Source of the DNA: Candidatus Poribacteria bacterium
Lineage (GTDB): Bacteria > Poribacteria > WGA-4E > WGA-3G
Direction of reading: 5' to 3'
DNA: 64,000 nucleotides
NCBI GenBank assembly: GCA_003635315.1
Contig: PYJD01000045.1
Span: 17,492-81,491 of the forward strand
This document shows, piece after piece, positions 18,249 through 29,199 of this stretch; the stretch's first letter is position 1, and every line of letters begins with the position of its first letter. The notes below the pieces were generated by a model that saw nothing but the letters and a program-made list of their open reading frames with translations, was not told the origin of the DNA and ran no database searches. A program made the position numbers and the translations under genes.

Positions 18249-21200
18249 TTGCACTTAAGTAGTATAAAAATTAGCGGTTTCAAGAGTTTTGCTGAAACTG
18301 TTGAGCTGATATTAGAACCTGGAATTACCACAATCGTAGGTCCTAATGGATGTGGTAAAAGTAATGTTTCAGACGCCATTCGTTGGGTACTTGGTCAACA
18401 AAGTGCTCGAGCACTACGGTGTACGAATATGCGGGATCTACTATTCAATGGTGGAACCAATTTTAAGCCCTCTGAGAAAGCAACTGTAGCCTTATCTTTC
18501 ACCAATATTGATGAGAATCTATCTATTGGATCCACTGATGTAGAAGTGCAAAGACAACTTACACGTGACGGAGACAGCAATTACCTAATCAACCAAACTC
18601 CCTGCCGACTTCGTGACATCAGTGAGCTTTTTATGGACACTGGAGTTGGGGTAGATGCATACTCAGTCATGGAGCAGAGTAAAATAGACCTGATTCTTAA
18701 TGTACGTGCAGATGAACGTAGATTCTTATTTGATGAAGTAGCCGGTATAACAAAATACAAACATCGTAAGAAAGAAGCGATACGAAAAATTGAAGATGCA
18801 GAACAGAATTTAGTCCGTATCAATGATGTTATTCAAGAGTTACAACGCGAAACTGAATCTCTAAAACAACAAGCTGAGCAGGCAATACATTACCAATCAT
18901 TGCATGAACAACTCCAAGAATTAGAGTTGGGTTTAGCCTATCGTGATTATGAGAAAATGGAGACTGATTATCGCGAGACACAAGATAAGTTACAATCCAT
19001 TTTAGTAGAAGTGACTTCAGCCAACAATCTAATACAAGAAGCGGAAGAACAGATTGAGAATGCATCGATCCGACGATCTGAACTTGATGCTGCTATATCT
19101 GAATCCCAAGAGGAGATCCGGACCATTTCAGATCGGATTGATAAAATAGAACGTCAGATAGTATTACATAAAGAAAAACAACTAAATATACAATCTCAAA
19201 GGCAGAGAGCTGAACAGACACTTGTATCCCTAAAAACACAACAAGCAAATTTACAAACCCAGAAGAAGGAAAGAATACAAGAACACAACAAACTATCTGC
19301 ATCATTCAAAATAGAAGAGAGTAGATTTAATGCCCGTAAACAGCTTTTAGAGCAACTAACCACTCGAATTGAAGAGGCAAGAAAGTCAGTTGATGAACGT
19401 AAGACAATATTACAGGAGACATCTATTGAACTCTCTAAACGTGAGAATTTACGGGCAACAATAGATGAGAAATTATCTAATTCACAAAGCAATCTGGAAC
19501 AATTACAGGAGAATACTAATTCCACGAAAAATGAACTGCAGACTTTTATTGAAAAACGTGATGAAATTCAGAGAAATTCTACAAAGTTAGATGCCGAGTT
19601 AATTAAAATTGAGACTGAGAAGAAAGAGGTTGAAACAAAACATAACGAATCACAAGAGGCTCTTCGTAAGATTGATACCGAATTACGTGGTTTACAGGAT
19701 ACTATGGGGGTGAATGTCTCTCGGTATAAGTCTTTAGAACAGTTACATTCTGCTTATGAAGGCTATTACGCCGGTGTAAGAGCAATTATGCAAGCTAAAG
19801 AACACTATCCAGACCAATTTGGTGGAATTTGTGGTGTTGTGGCTGAGCTTATCAATACGGATAATGAATTTGAAATTGCAATAGAAGTTGCACTCGGTAG
19901 TGCTATTCAAAATGTTATTGTAGAAACACGTGATGACAGTAAGAATGGGATTAATTATCTCAAAAAGAATCGCGCTGGGATTGTAACTTTTATACCTCTT
20001 GACTATATTCAAAGTAGAAGATTTTCTGATGATTCACTCCTTAATCAACCAGGTGTCATAGGAATCGCCAGAGAATTAGTTGATTATGAAAATCAATATG
20101 ACCGTGCAGTCCAACATCTCTTAGGGAATACGCTAATCATTGAAGATTTAGACGCAGCAATCGCCTTAACTCGAAGAAGTAGACCCACAGCACGATTGGT
20201 AACATTAGAGGGTGAGTTATTCAATACCTATGGTACTATCACTGGTGGACACAATGATCAAAGAAAAACTGGTTTGCTTAATCGTTCCCGTGAAATAGAT
20301 GTCTTAAAAGAAAAAATTGGTGAAATAACAAATCTTGTCAATCAGAAAGACCAATTGAGAAAGTCATATGCTGCAATAATCGCTGAAACACAACAGAAAA
20401 GAACCCTACTAATCAGTGAATTACAGAACAAGCAAATTGAGAAAGCTGGTCTTACAAAAGATATTGAACAAGAAAATCAGAACATTGAACGTTTGGAAAT
20501 AGCACTCAATAAGATTCAAACTGAAAATCAAGAACTACAACAAACAGTTGATCTATCCCGCGAAGAACAGAATCAGCTTGAATTAGAAATTCAAGAACTC
20601 TCTAAGAAACAGATACAATCAGAGAGATCAATTAAGACTGTTTCAGAACAAATTGAGAGTGAAATGAGTAAGCATAGTGAGATGGAATCGCTCTGTCATG
20701 AAAGAGAAATCTTCCTTGCAGAACAACGGATCAAATTGGATAACTTAGAATCTGATGTAAAGTCATTTGATGATAGACATGATCAGATAGACAAAGACAT
20801 ACAAGAACAACAATCAATTATTGATTCTGATGACCAAACAAGAAATGATATAGCCGAACAAATTGAAGAAGCACAACGCACTTTTTTAAGTATTGGGGCA
20901 GATCAGGCTGAGGCAGAAGGTAAGTATGATGAGTTGACTGAAGAACGAGATTCTCTTATAAATGAAATAGAATCTATTCAACAAGAATTGCGTAAAAATC
21001 GCAAACAAACTGAAAGACAAAATAACTCCCGACGCCAACTTGAAATTAAGACCACACAACTGGAGATGCAGCTAAAGTCTATTTCGAAACGTATAATGGA
21101 CAAATATCAGGTTTCCATTGATGAGATTATAAGTCCTGATACAGAGAATGATACTGTCGAATCTTCTGATGAATCTCACCATAATACCATTACTGAACTC

Positions 21201-21851
21201 AGTGAAATAGACTTAATGGATCGAATTGAGAAACTAAAGGCAGATATATCGGCAATTGGTTCAGTTAACCTAAAGGCTATTGAAGCTCATGAAGAACATC
21301 AAAAGAGATTGGACTTTCTTGAATCACAACGAGCGGATGTTCAACAATCCATCCATACCACCTATCAAGCTATCCAAAAAATAAACGAAACTTCACGAGA
21401 TGTCTTTCTCGAGTCATTTCAACAGGTACAGACAAACTTTCAAGATGTGTTCAGTCAATTATTTGAAGGGGGTGAAGCTGAATTACAACTCACAGATGAA
21501 ACAAATATACTTGAATCTGGAATTGAAATCATCGCACGTCCTCCCGGCAAACGTCCTCAGAGTATTACACAATTATCAGGTGGAGAACGATCATTGGTAG
21601 CCATTGGACTACTGTTTGCAGTTTTCAAACTTAAACCGAGTCCATTCTGTGTACTTGATGAAGTAGATGCTGCCCTTGATGAAGCAAATGTACTCCGGTT
21701 CACTAACTTAATCAGGGATTATGCCAAAAACACCCAGTTTGTAATTATCACACATAATAACCGAACTAAGGAAATTGCGAATGTCATGTACGGCGTTACA
21801 ATGGAACAAGCCGGAGTATCGAAAATTTACTCTATAAAATTCACTGAATAA
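18249..21851 (+). CDS. smc: Chromosome segregation protein SMC
   Basis: 1200 residues, full length. The N-terminal ATPase half has [20 protein letters not shown] with the Walker A motif at residues 31-38. Two long coiled coils flank a hinge of about residues 505-670 ([28 protein letters not shown]). The C-terminal half has the ABC signature [18 protein letters not shown] and Walker [20 protein letters not shown] dimers organise and segregate chromosomes with ScpA and ScpB, which are not in this window. The start is TTG at 18249, supported by GGAGG about eight bases upstream. The stop is 25 bases before the next gene, probably cotranscribed. Confidence 0.97.
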   Translation: MHLSSIKISGFKSFAETVELILEPGITTIVGPNGCGKSNVSDAIRWVLGQQSARALRCTNMRDLLFNGGTNFKPSEKATVALSFTNIDENLSIGSTDVEVQRQLTRDGDSNYLINQTPCRLRDISELFMDTGVGVDAYSVMEQSKIDLILNVRADERRFLFDEVAGITKYKHRKKEAIRKIEDAEQNLVRINDVIQELQRETESLKQQAEQAIHYQSLHEQLQELELGLAYRDYEKMETDYRETQDKLQSILVEVTSANNLIQEAEEQIENASIRRSELDAAISESQEEIRTISDRIDKIERQIVLHKEKQLNIQSQRQRAEQTLVSLKTQQANLQTQKKERIQEHNKLSASFKIEESRFNARKQLLEQLTTRIEEARKSVDERKTILQETSIELSKRENLRATIDEKLSNSQSNLEQLQENTNSTKNELQTFIEKRDEIQRNSTKLDAELIKIETEKKEVETKHNESQEALRKIDTELRGLQDTMGVNVSRYKSLEQLHSAYEGYYAGVRAIMQAKEHYPDQFGGICGVVAELINTDNEFEIAIEVALGSAIQNVIVETRDDSKNGINYLKKNRAGIVTFIPLDYIQSRRFSDDSLLNQPGVIGIARELVDYENQYDRAVQHLLGNTLIIEDLDAAIALTRRSRPTARLVTLEGELFNTYGTITGGHNDQRKTGLLNRSREIDVLKEKIGEITNLVNQKDQLRKSYAAIIAETQQKRTLLISELQNKQIEKAGLTKDIEQENQNIERLEIALNKIQTENQELQQTVDLSREEQNQLELEIQELSKKQIQSERSIKTVSEQIESEMSKHSEMESLCHEREIFLAEQRIKLDNLESDVKSFDDRHDQIDKDIQEQQSIIDSDDQTRNDIAEQIEEAQRTFLSIGADQAEAEGKYDELTEERDSLINEIESIQQELRKNRKQTERQNNSRRQLEIKTTQLEMQLKSISKRIMDKYQVSIDEIISPDTENDTVESSDESHHNTITELSEIDLMDRIEKLKADISAIGSVNLKAIEAHEEHQKRLDFLESQRADVQQSIHTTYQAIQKINETSRDVFLESFQQVQTNFQDVFSQLFEGGEAELQLTDETNILESGIEIIARPPGKRPQSITQLSGGERSLVAIGLLFAVFKLKPSPFCVLDEVDAALDEANVLRFTNLIRDYAKNTQFVIITHNNRTKEIANVMYGVTMEQAGVSKIYSIKFTE

Positions 21852-21876
21852 TTATTCCCCTTCCTACTATCTTAAA

Positions 21877-22845
21877 ATGTCTGAAATCGATCGGTCTCAT
21901 CTCAGTATTCTTCCTCTATCTGAACGTCAACACAAGATGAGCGTTGAAGATATCTATTCTTTAGATGCAACAATCCCAATCTACGAAAATAAATGGCTCC
22001 CACTCATCGCAGAACGTATTATTCAAGCACATAAGAACGCCAATCAGGTAATTTGGATGATGGGTGCACATGTTATGCGTCGTGGGAACTCACGTTATAT
22101 CATTGATTTAATGGAACGTGGTGTTATCACACACATCGCTACGAATGGTGCCTGTGCCATTCACGATTTTGAAATGGCATATATTGGGGCAACCCTTGAA
22201 GATGTTGAAATATACATCAAAGATGGTAAATTTGGTAATTGGGAAGAAACAGGAAGGTATATCAACAAAGCAATAAATAGAGGTTACAACGAACAAATTG
22301 GCTTTGGTGAATCAATCGGTAAACTCATAGAAAACGAAGAAAATAATATAACCTTCCCCTATGCAGATGTAAGTATATTCGCTGCTGCATATCGCTTAGG
22401 TATCCCAATTACGGTACATAAAGGCATCGGTTTTGACATTACCGATCAACATCCTTCTGCTGATTATGCTGCTATTGGATGGACATCAGGGAAAGATTTT
22501 CTCAAATTTGCTGAGTCTATTTCAAAATTAGAGAATGGTGTATTTCTAAACTTAGGTTCCGCTGTAATGGGACCTGAGGTATACCTAAAAAGCCTATCAA
22601 TCGCGAGAAATATTGCAGCTCAAGATGGTAAAGAAATCCGACATTTTACCACTGCTAATTTCGATCTGATAGATTTTGATGATTTTCAAGAAGAAGGCAA
22701 ACCTACCGACTCACACTATTATCACCGTCCAAAGAAAACCATACTAATCCGTACTGTTAAGGACGGGGGTGAAAGCTATCATATCTCAGGTGACTTTTCT
22801 GTCACTGTTCCCAATTTATACAACCTGATTACTACATCTATGTAA
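21877..22845 (+). CDS. Deoxyhypusine synthase-family protein
   Basis: 322 residues. Segments such as NQVIWMMGAHVMRRGNSRYIIDLMERG, THIATNGACAIHDFEMA and FPYADVSIFAAAYRLGIPITVHKGIGFDI match the deoxyhypusine synthase fold (PF01916). Eukaryotic and archaeal members transfer the aminobutyl group of spermidine to eIF5A. Bacteria lack that target, so their homologues are thought to act in polyamine metabolism or have unknown roles. The position of the active-site lysine is not certain by eye; lysines in HRPKKTILIRT near residue 290 are candidates. It follows smc by 25 bases. The role in this organism is not established. Confidence 0.75.
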   Translation: MSEIDRSHLSILPLSERQHKMSVEDIYSLDATIPIYENKWLPLIAERIIQAHKNANQVIWMMGAHVMRRGNSRYIIDLMERGVITHIATNGACAIHDFEMAYIGATLEDVEIYIKDGKFGNWEETGRYINKAINRGYNEQIGFGESIGKLIENEENNITFPYADVSIFAAAYRLGIPITVHKGIGFDITDQHPSADYAAIGWTSGKDFLKFAESISKLENGVFLNLGSAVMGPEVYLKSLSIARNIAAQDGKEIRHFTTANFDLIDFDDFQEEGKPTDSHYYHRPKKTILIRTVKDGGESYHISGDFSVTVPNLYNLITTSM

Positions 22846-22884
22846 TCAAGGGTAATTGGAAGTCATTTCTATCCTATAGAAACT

Positions 22885-24111
22885 TTATTCAGATTGTATA
22901 CTATAGTAATTTGCGTAAAATATTTCACTTTCTCGCCGCAACCAATCTGTGTCTTCAACTTTATCACCAAATCGTTGATGTGAAAATATTGATACATCTT
23001 CACCAGGGTCACCATCAATCACCCATTTCGATAGCCATCTACCTACTGCTGCTGAACCAGCAATTCCTAATGCAGCACAACCTGTAGCTAAGTATAGACG
23101 ATCATATTCTGGTACAGGACCGATCATATATACCCCATCTGGTGAAAAGGTGACTATACCTTTGTTATATTCCTCAATGGCAAGATCATTCAATATAGGA
23201 AATATAGGTGATAATCGGACACGTGCATCATCCATGACCATAATTGGTGGCTCAAGATCTATTGTTCTAAAGTCAGATGGCATTTTATCCAAGTCCATAC
23301 TTACTGGATTGGGTTCAAAATATCCATAGAGGTATCCCCCTTTTTCAGGTCTCAGATAACAGCTTATATCAGGTATACGTACAACTGGATGATGTTCCGG
23401 TATATTCTTAGTTGGTACTGTTCTCGCACGTTGGTGACGGATCGGTTGGACAGTTGTTGCTATACCTATTTTCTTAGCGATTGAAGCACCCCACGGACCA
23501 GCTGTGATAATTACATGGTTCGCTTCAATTACTCCTTCATCAGTTTCTACACCAAAGATCTTTCCGTTTTCTTGGCACAATCCTATAGCATGGGTATTGA
23601 AAATTATCTCTACTCCTAAGTCTGTAGCTGCGTTGGCATAAGCACAAGCACATTTATACGGATCTACATAACCATCATTAGGAACAAAGTATCCACCCTC
23701 AATTGTACTTACATCAATGGATGGCACAAGATTTGATATTTCAATATTAGAAATAAAGTCTGCCTCAATATTGTTCTTATGTGCCTTTCTAATCTGTTTC
23801 TCATACGCATCCATCCGTTCAGGAGTGAGGGCAACCATCAAACTCCCTGTTTGCTGTAGGCTTGTATCATACCCCGTCTCTTTAGGAAACTGAGAAAACA
23901 GTTCAAGAGCATAACGGATCGCCTGGAACATAATATCAGTAGATCGAATTTGTCCAACAAGTCCAGCAGCTTGTGGTGTAGTTTCTGCAGCGATACCGGG
24001 ATTCCGTTCTAAAACAAGTATATCCATTTGACCATATTTTGCTAAATGATAGGCAGTACTCAAACCCCATATACCACCTCCTATAATGATTACTTCGGTT
24101 TGTTTTTTCAT
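22885..24111 (-). CDS. FAD-dependent oxidoreductase, DAO/sarcosine-oxidase family
   Basis: 408 residues. The dinucleotide-binding motif is EVIIIGGGIWGLSTAYHLAK, then DILVLERN, ASTVGLV-like AAGLVGQIR and a C-terminal YMIGPVPEYDRLYLATGCAALGIAGSAAVGRWL. These are standard DAO (PF01266) features. Family members oxidise glycine derivatives, amino acids or amines, passing electrons to oxygen or an electron carrier. No partner subunit or folate-binding domain is visible. A GAGGT precedes the ATG. It begins 20 bases after the recG stop on the same strand, so it may be cotranscribed with recG, though functions differ. Confidence 0.87.
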   Translation of the reverse strand: MKKQTEVIIIGGGIWGLSTAYHLAKYGQMDILVLERNPGIAAETTPQAAGLVGQIRSTDIMFQAIRYALELFSQFPKETGYDTSLQQTGSLMVALTPERMDAYEKQIRKAHKNNIEADFISNIEISNLVPSIDVSTIEGGYFVPNDGYVDPYKCACAYANAATDLGVEIIFNTHAIGLCQENGKIFGVETDEGVIEANHVIITAGPWGASIAKKIGIATTVQPIRHQRARTVPTKNIPEHHPVVRIPDISCYLRPEKGGYLYGYFEPNPVSMDLDKMPSDFRTIDLEPPIMVMDDARVRLSPIFPILNDLAIEEYNKGIVTFSPDGVYMIGPVPEYDRLYLATGCAALGIAGSAAVGRWLSKWVIDGDPGEDVSIFSHQRFGDKVEDTDWLRRESEIFYANYYSIQSE

Positions 24112-24130
24112 TTTGACCTCAGGTCGTATA

Positions 24131-26896
24131 TTAACCCACTGATGCTATCTCTAAATGTCCTTTCCAGTGAACATGTAACATTTTTTTCATGAGCTGATGT
24201 TCAGGTTGATTCAATTGTGGATCTTTTTGGATTATATTCATTGCCTCTTTCTTGGCAGCTTCCAGCAATTCAGCATCACTGATGATATTCGCTATCTTAA
24301 ATGTTGGCATTCCAGATTGACGTGTACCAAAAAACTCTCCAGGACCACGAATATTCAGATCTTCTTCAGCAATTTCAAAACCGTTATTGGATCTCACCAT
24401 GACTTGGATTCGACGATATGATTCATCCGTCTTAGGGGTTGCCACTAAATAACAGTATGACTTATCACTTCCTCGTCCAACTCTACCACGCAATTGATGT
24501 AGTTGGGCAAGACCAAATCGTTCGGCATTCTCAATAACCATTATCGTAGCATTTGGTACATCTATGCCTACTTCAATTACTGTGGTGGCAACAAGTATAT
24601 CAATTTCCTGTGCATTGAATTGTGCCATAATATCCTGTTTCTCCACAGACTTCATTTGACCGTGTAAGAGACCAATACGTAAATCTGGAAACACATCTTT
24701 CTGTATGTGTTCTGCCATTTTGGTAGCAGCCTTTAATTCCTCTAATTTCTCCGATTCTTCAACCAATGGGTATACAATATAGGCTTGTTTCCCATTTTTT
24801 ATATCCTTCTTTAGTTCGATATACAACTCACCACGGTCTTTCTCTTTCACCCATTGTGTCTCAATCTTTTGTCTGCCGGGAGGTAATTCATCTATCACAG
24901 ATACATTCAAATCACCATATACAGTAAGGGACAAAGTTCTCGGTATAGGGGTTGCTGTCATTACTAATACATCAGGAGATAAATTCTCATTTGTAGAAGA
25001 CTTACCCTTCCCTCTAAGCATTGCACGCTGCATGACGCCAAAACGATGCTGTTCATCTACAATTACAAGTCCAAGATTTGAGAATTCTACTCCTTCCTGT
25101 ATCAGAGCTTGTGTTCCAACAATCAGGTTTGCACACCCATCTGTAATCGATGTCATGACTTCATCGCGTTCTGATTTTGGAAGATCGCTTTTTAAAAGCA
25201 CAACCTTAAGACCAAGAGGAGATAAGAGACCTAATAGGTTTTGATGATGTTGTTCCGCGAGTATTTCTGTTGGCACCATTAATGCACCTTGGTATCCATT
25301 TTCAATCGCACACAACAGAGACATTGCTGCTACAACTGTCTTGCCTGATCCGACATCTCCTTGAATTAATCTATTCATCACACGTGGACTCTTCATATCT
25401 TCTCTAATTTCTTCAAATACCTTGGATTGTGCCCTCGTTAATTCAAAGGGAAGAGAATCAATGAATCTATTCAAAAGACTATTGGTATCTGTATGATCTA
25501 TCTCGAATTGAATCCCATTTTGAGCAGTTCTGTTATCTTTTCGCATTTCCATACCAAGACTTAATAAAAAGAATTCATCAAACGCCAGACGACGTTGCGC
25601 AGCCATACGATAGTTATCTGATGTAGGAAAATGTATCTCATTCATAGCCTGCTGCCTATCAATGAGTTGATTTGTCTGTCGTAGTTGTATAGGTAAGATT
25701 TCAGGTATATTATCGCCAATCTCATTTAAAACATTCCGAATCGCAGTTCGCATCAATTTAGCAGTAAGTTTGGCTGTTAATGGGTATTTTGGAACGATTC
25801 GTTTAGTATGAATCAAATTATCTTCATCGAAAATCTCAAATTCATAGTCCGTTGTTTGAATTTCGTTGTATCTTCTTGTGAATTTACCACTAATTACTAC
25901 CTCTGTATCAATGGGTAGGATTGATTTGATGTACCCTATTCTTCTTCCGAAATTAACTAACACTGCTACACCTGTCCCATCAAAAATTGATACCTTTCCA
26001 ATACTTTTTTTGCCCTTCGCAACTGGCGGTTGGGTAACATGATTAACGACCTTCCCTTGAATCGTCTCAGGTGCACCATCTTCTGATCTACCCAAACTAT
26101 AAATATCTACTATCTTAGATCTATCGAGATAGTCGCGTGGATAGTATTCTAATATCCCGCCAACTGTATGAATTTCAATTTCATCAGAAAGGACTTCAGC
26201 ACGTTTGGGACCTATACCATTAACATCTTTAAGAGGATTATTAAATAATTCCAGAGAATCCGCATCTATAGATACAGGGGTATCGCTTATAATTACTGGT
26301 AGGTTATTGTTCTCTAATTCTATCTCCTGAATAGACGGTTTTATCGTATCAAATGATGCTGGTGGGGTGTTAATATTGCCTGTAGGTTCGGTTGAAGGAA
26401 CTGATGACGTTTGTGGCTTTTCTGTAGATGGAGTTCTGACTTCACTCTGATTTGATTTACGGAATAAGGGGAGATTTTCAATCTGTTTTAAGTCTGTAGG
26501 TGTAGACTTTTTATGTTCCGCAGTACTTTTATTATTATCTGATTTTAACTCTGGCTTTTGTTCAATACCTTCTTCTATGTTTAATAAGTTAAAATCACCT
26601 GTCAATGCGGCATTAATTACCTTAGAAGCCTCTTGTAAGATATTTTCTCTATCAGTTGTAGATAAATTAGAATAGTTTTGAAAAAGTTCATTCAATCTGT
26701 TTAAGAACTGTGTTTGTTGTGTATTTAGTTCCAGTTTTGTAGCATTTTCTACCCATAATGACACATATGCTTCAATTCCATTGATTACCACATCATCTTG
26801 ACAACCTGTTTTTAGTTCCTGATGAAATGGTCTGTTAATTGTTGTTAATATTTTATTGAGTTCGTTCATTCGTTTTTCTAAAATCTTGGGAGGCAA
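24131..26896 (-). CDS. recG: ATP-dependent DNA helicase RecG with long N-terminal extension
   Basis: 921 residues against about 690-780 for most RecG. The first ~215 residues are an extension ending in a Thr/Pro/Ser-rich low-complexity linker. Then comes the wedge domain (PLKDVNGIGPKRAEVLSDE), followed by the SF2 helicase with GDVGSGKTVVAA, LVIVDEQHRFG, MTATPIPRTLSL, IEVGIDVPNATIMVIENAERFG and QLRGRVGRG. RecG remodels stalled replication forks and branch-migrates Holliday junctions. The first codon at 26896 is TTG without a clear ribosome site; an ATG at 26869 (MNELNKIL) is an alternative. The function of the extension is unknown. Nothing is missing from the helicase core. Confidence 0.94.
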   Translation of the reverse strand: MPPKILEKRMNELNKILTTINRPFHQELKTGCQDDVVINGIEAYVSLWVENATKLELNTQQTQFLNRLNELFQNYSNLSTTDRENILQEASKVINAALTGDFNLLNIEEGIEQKPELKSDNNKSTAEHKKSTPTDLKQIENLPLFRKSNQSEVRTPSTEKPQTSSVPSTEPTGNINTPPASFDTIKPSIQEIELENNNLPVIISDTPVSIDADSLELFNNPLKDVNGIGPKRAEVLSDEIEIHTVGGILEYYPRDYLDRSKIVDIYSLGRSEDGAPETIQGKVVNHVTQPPVAKGKKSIGKVSIFDGTGVAVLVNFGRRIGYIKSILPIDTEVVISGKFTRRYNEIQTTDYEFEIFDEDNLIHTKRIVPKYPLTAKLTAKLMRTAIRNVLNEIGDNIPEILPIQLRQTNQLIDRQQAMNEIHFPTSDNYRMAAQRRLAFDEFFLLSLGMEMRKDNRTAQNGIQFEIDHTDTNSLLNRFIDSLPFELTRAQSKVFEEIREDMKSPRVMNRLIQGDVGSGKTVVAAMSLLCAIENGYQGALMVPTEILAEQHHQNLLGLLSPLGLKVVLLKSDLPKSERDEVMTSITDGCANLIVGTQALIQEGVEFSNLGLVIVDEQHRFGVMQRAMLRGKGKSSTNENLSPDVLVMTATPIPRTLSLTVYGDLNVSVIDELPPGRQKIETQWVKEKDRGELYIELKKDIKNGKQAYIVYPLVEESEKLEELKAATKMAEHIQKDVFPDLRIGLLHGQMKSVEKQDIMAQFNAQEIDILVATTVIEVGIDVPNATIMVIENAERFGLAQLHQLRGRVGRGSDKSYCYLVATPKTDESYRRIQVMVRSNNGFEIAEEDLNIRGPGEFFGTRQSGMPTFKIANIISDAELLEAAKKEAMNIIQKDPQLNQPEHQLMKKMLHVHWKGHLEIASVG

Positions 26897-27298
26897 TTAT
26901 TACTTTTGTGTTGACATTCTAAGGATTCCAATACACTTATCGTAGAAGCCGATAACCAAAATAGTATACCCTAAAAACCCTATAGAATCAATCTGTTCAA
27001 TGGTATTTTTTATGAGAATTTCTACAACCAGAGACCTTTTATTTTATTGGTCATATATATTGTCTCAACAAATAATCTTGGTTAAAGACGTCTTGTAATT
27101 CATTCATAAACATACTATACCAGTTGTGAACAGTTATGCTTCAAGTCACTAACGAATCTCTAATCTATTATGATTCATAATTTGGTCATATTTTAGGTGG
27201 ATTTTATCGCTAATTGTTTTTTATAATACTTATCGTCCATGTTATGATATGATATATCTACTAACATTCTACCGATACTTTATGTTGTGAAATAAAAC
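26897..27298. other. Divergent intergenic region, 402 bases
   Basis: Separates the minus-strand recG from the plus-strand dioxygenase at 27.3 kb, so both promoters should be here. Many TATGAT/TATAAT-like hexamers occur, but no well-spaced -35/-10 pair was convincing. No hairpin, repeat or small gene recognised. Confidence 0.5.
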
Positions 27299-28135
27299 AT
27301 GAACTCTATATACCTGACTGAAGACCAGAAGAAACAATGGCACGAGGAAGGTTATCTAATTCTAAGACAGGTCTTAACGTCTAAAGAAATTGAAGAGGTC
27401 CTAACTGCAGTAGATGAGGTAATTGAATCCTATGTACAGCAGTCTCCAAACTTACAAGGAAACCGTTTTGGTGCAGGGGCTTTTACAATCATTCGAGCAA
27501 TAGAAAGAACTCATACATTAGATCCACTAACAGACCACCCGAATACTTTTGGGACAATTCTATCACTCATGGGTCCCTATCTACAAATTATGGGTACTCA
27601 GATATATGTTCGTCATCCCGATAAAGAACAACTTATGGGATTTCACACCGATGCAGGTCCATCTTTACAAAGAATTCATCCTCATCCGAATAGTCTACCA
27701 TTACAATTCAAAATACAGTTCTTTCTTACAGACCTAACCGATAAAAATAGTGCCAACTTCATGTGTGTACCGGGTAGTCATAAAAGACCATTTTCTGAAT
27801 ACAATTCTGTTAATGGTAAGTATCCTGAAGGAGCAATACAGGTCATTGCTAAAGCAGGTGATGCGGTTATATTTCCTTGGGCACTATGGCACGGAGTAGG
27901 TCCAAATCATACTGATACCATCCGAAAAAGCGTTACATTCAGGTATGGACAAATGTGGAGTAGACCGTATGATTATGATTCGCTTCCAGATGATGTACTC
28001 TCAAGGATGACACCTCGGAGAAAAAGGTTGTTCGGTTTTATGGGTGAGGACTTTCATCCTACTGATTATTTCAAACCAAAAGATCAAATTGAGATAATCT
28101 GTGGGGATGACTGGAATTTATCTTTCGAAAATTAA
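27299..28135 (+). CDS. Phytanoyl-CoA dioxygenase (PhyH) family oxygenase
   Basis: 278 residues. It opens YLTEDQKKQWHEEGYLILRQVL, as usual for the family. Iron ligands are H116 and D118 in MGFHTDAGPSL and the distal H198 in ALWHGVGPNHTDTIRKSVTF, with an Arg a few residues on fitting 2-oxoglutarate. It is a non-haem Fe(II)/2-oxoglutarate oxygenase of unknown substrate. It is only distantly similar to the enzyme at 6.1 kb. There is no clear Shine-Dalgarno at the ATG. The stop codon (28133-28135) overlaps the stop of the convergent nucleoside hydrolase gene (28132-28134), an unusually tight arrangement with no room for a terminator. Confidence 0.9.
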   Translation: MNSIYLTEDQKKQWHEEGYLILRQVLTSKEIEEVLTAVDEVIESYVQQSPNLQGNRFGAGAFTIIRAIERTHTLDPLTDHPNTFGTILSLMGPYLQIMGTQIYVRHPDKEQLMGFHTDAGPSLQRIHPHPNSLPLQFKIQFFLTDLTDKNSANFMCVPGSHKRPFSEYNSVNGKYPEGAIQVIAKAGDAVIFPWALWHGVGPNHTDTIRKSVTFRYGQMWSRPYDYDSLPDDVLSRMTPRRKRLFGFMGEDFHPTDYFKPKDQIEIICGDDWNLSFEN

Positions 28136-29052
28136 CTCGACTTTTCCAATTTTTCAAATAAATCCCTGAAAATAGCGTCCCGATTTACACCTGTAGCAAC
28201 ACGCATGAGATGTCTACTGTTGTCAAAACTCCACGTTAACGAATCTGTTAGAATTGGACTATGTACGATTTCAGTTGGCACCCAACTACTATTTATGAGA
28301 TAAGCCGTTGCTGATATATCCCATATTACCTTCGACCAAGCATAGTGGTCTTTATGATAGTCTTTGAATATCTCAACAAGGTAATCACCGACCTTTCCTC
28401 TACCTTGAACATATCGTTCCATCTCTGAAACTGTCGTTAACAGATGTGAAACAACACCTCGTGCCGGTAGATGAACGAAAGGAACACCACTATCTAACAC
28501 AACTCTTGCCCCTAAAACATCCTGGGCAAGGTTGAACTCACGGGTATGAGACCAATATAATGGATTACCACCCAACCACACCACAACAATATTCTTGATA
28601 ATTTCTGGTTCAATAAGGATCGCTGAGGCTACGTTGGTAATTGCCCCAATAGCAACAACATATAGTGGTTCGTTCGAATTAGATAATGCACGTTCAATCA
28701 AATCTGTAGTAACATCACTCGCAATTGGAGAATCTACATTCGACAAGAATTCAGTTGAACCCCGATAAGCAATTCCTTTAGATTCCACATTTAGGAATGT
28801 TAATAACCGAAGAATCTCATCGTAACTTTTCTCCATACCATCTTCAGCATCTTTTGAATGGTTATTGTGAAATGGGGCAGCATATATTGCTTCTACATTG
28901 AGTTGATCGCGTGATAATAGAGCATGAACAACAGCAAACTGGTCATCAATCTCATTATATGTATCTGTGTCAAGTATCATTCTTACACAACCTTCAGGTG
29001 GGTGTAACATCTCGATACGTTTGGACTCAGGAATAGTTGGAAAATTCATCAT
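28132..29052 (-). CDS. Nucleoside hydrolase (inosine/uridine-preferring family)
   Basis: 306 residues. The calcium-binding signature is D28-T-D-T-Y-N-E-I-D-D37, a variant of the DxDxxxDD motif of inosine-uridine hydrolases. The later TNVASAILIEPEIIKNIVVVWLGG resembles the family's conserved helix-strand unit, and YWSHTREFNLAQDV the second metal/ribose site region. Such enzymes split nucleosides into base and ribose. The gene carries two in-frame ATGs (29052 and 29049). It runs towards the dioxygenase and the two stops overlap. It could also act on a ribosyl-like natural product, but the substrate is not visible. Confidence 0.85.
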   Translation of the reverse strand: MMNFPTIPESKRIEMLHPPEGCVRMILDTDTYNEIDDQFAVVHALLSRDQLNVEAIYAAPFHNNHSKDAEDGMEKSYDEILRLLTFLNVESKGIAYRGSTEFLSNVDSPIASDVTTDLIERALSNSNEPLYVVAIGAITNVASAILIEPEIIKNIVVVWLGGNPLYWSHTREFNLAQDVLGARVVLDSGVPFVHLPARGVVSHLLTTVSEMERYVQGRGKVGDYLVEIFKDYHKDHYAWSKVIWDISATAYLINSSWVPTEIVHSPILTDSLTWSFDNSRHLMRVATGVNRDAIFRDLFEKLEKSS

Positions 29053-29199
29053 TATGCCTTGTTGAATGCGTGTTAAATCGGGTTACTATATGTTTGGACA
29101 AATATCAGGTAATTATGAGTTCATCTTATTCTAAGCAGCCACTTGTTTCAAAACGACTTCAATACCCATTTGCCCTGTGATTCAAGAACAAATACATTC

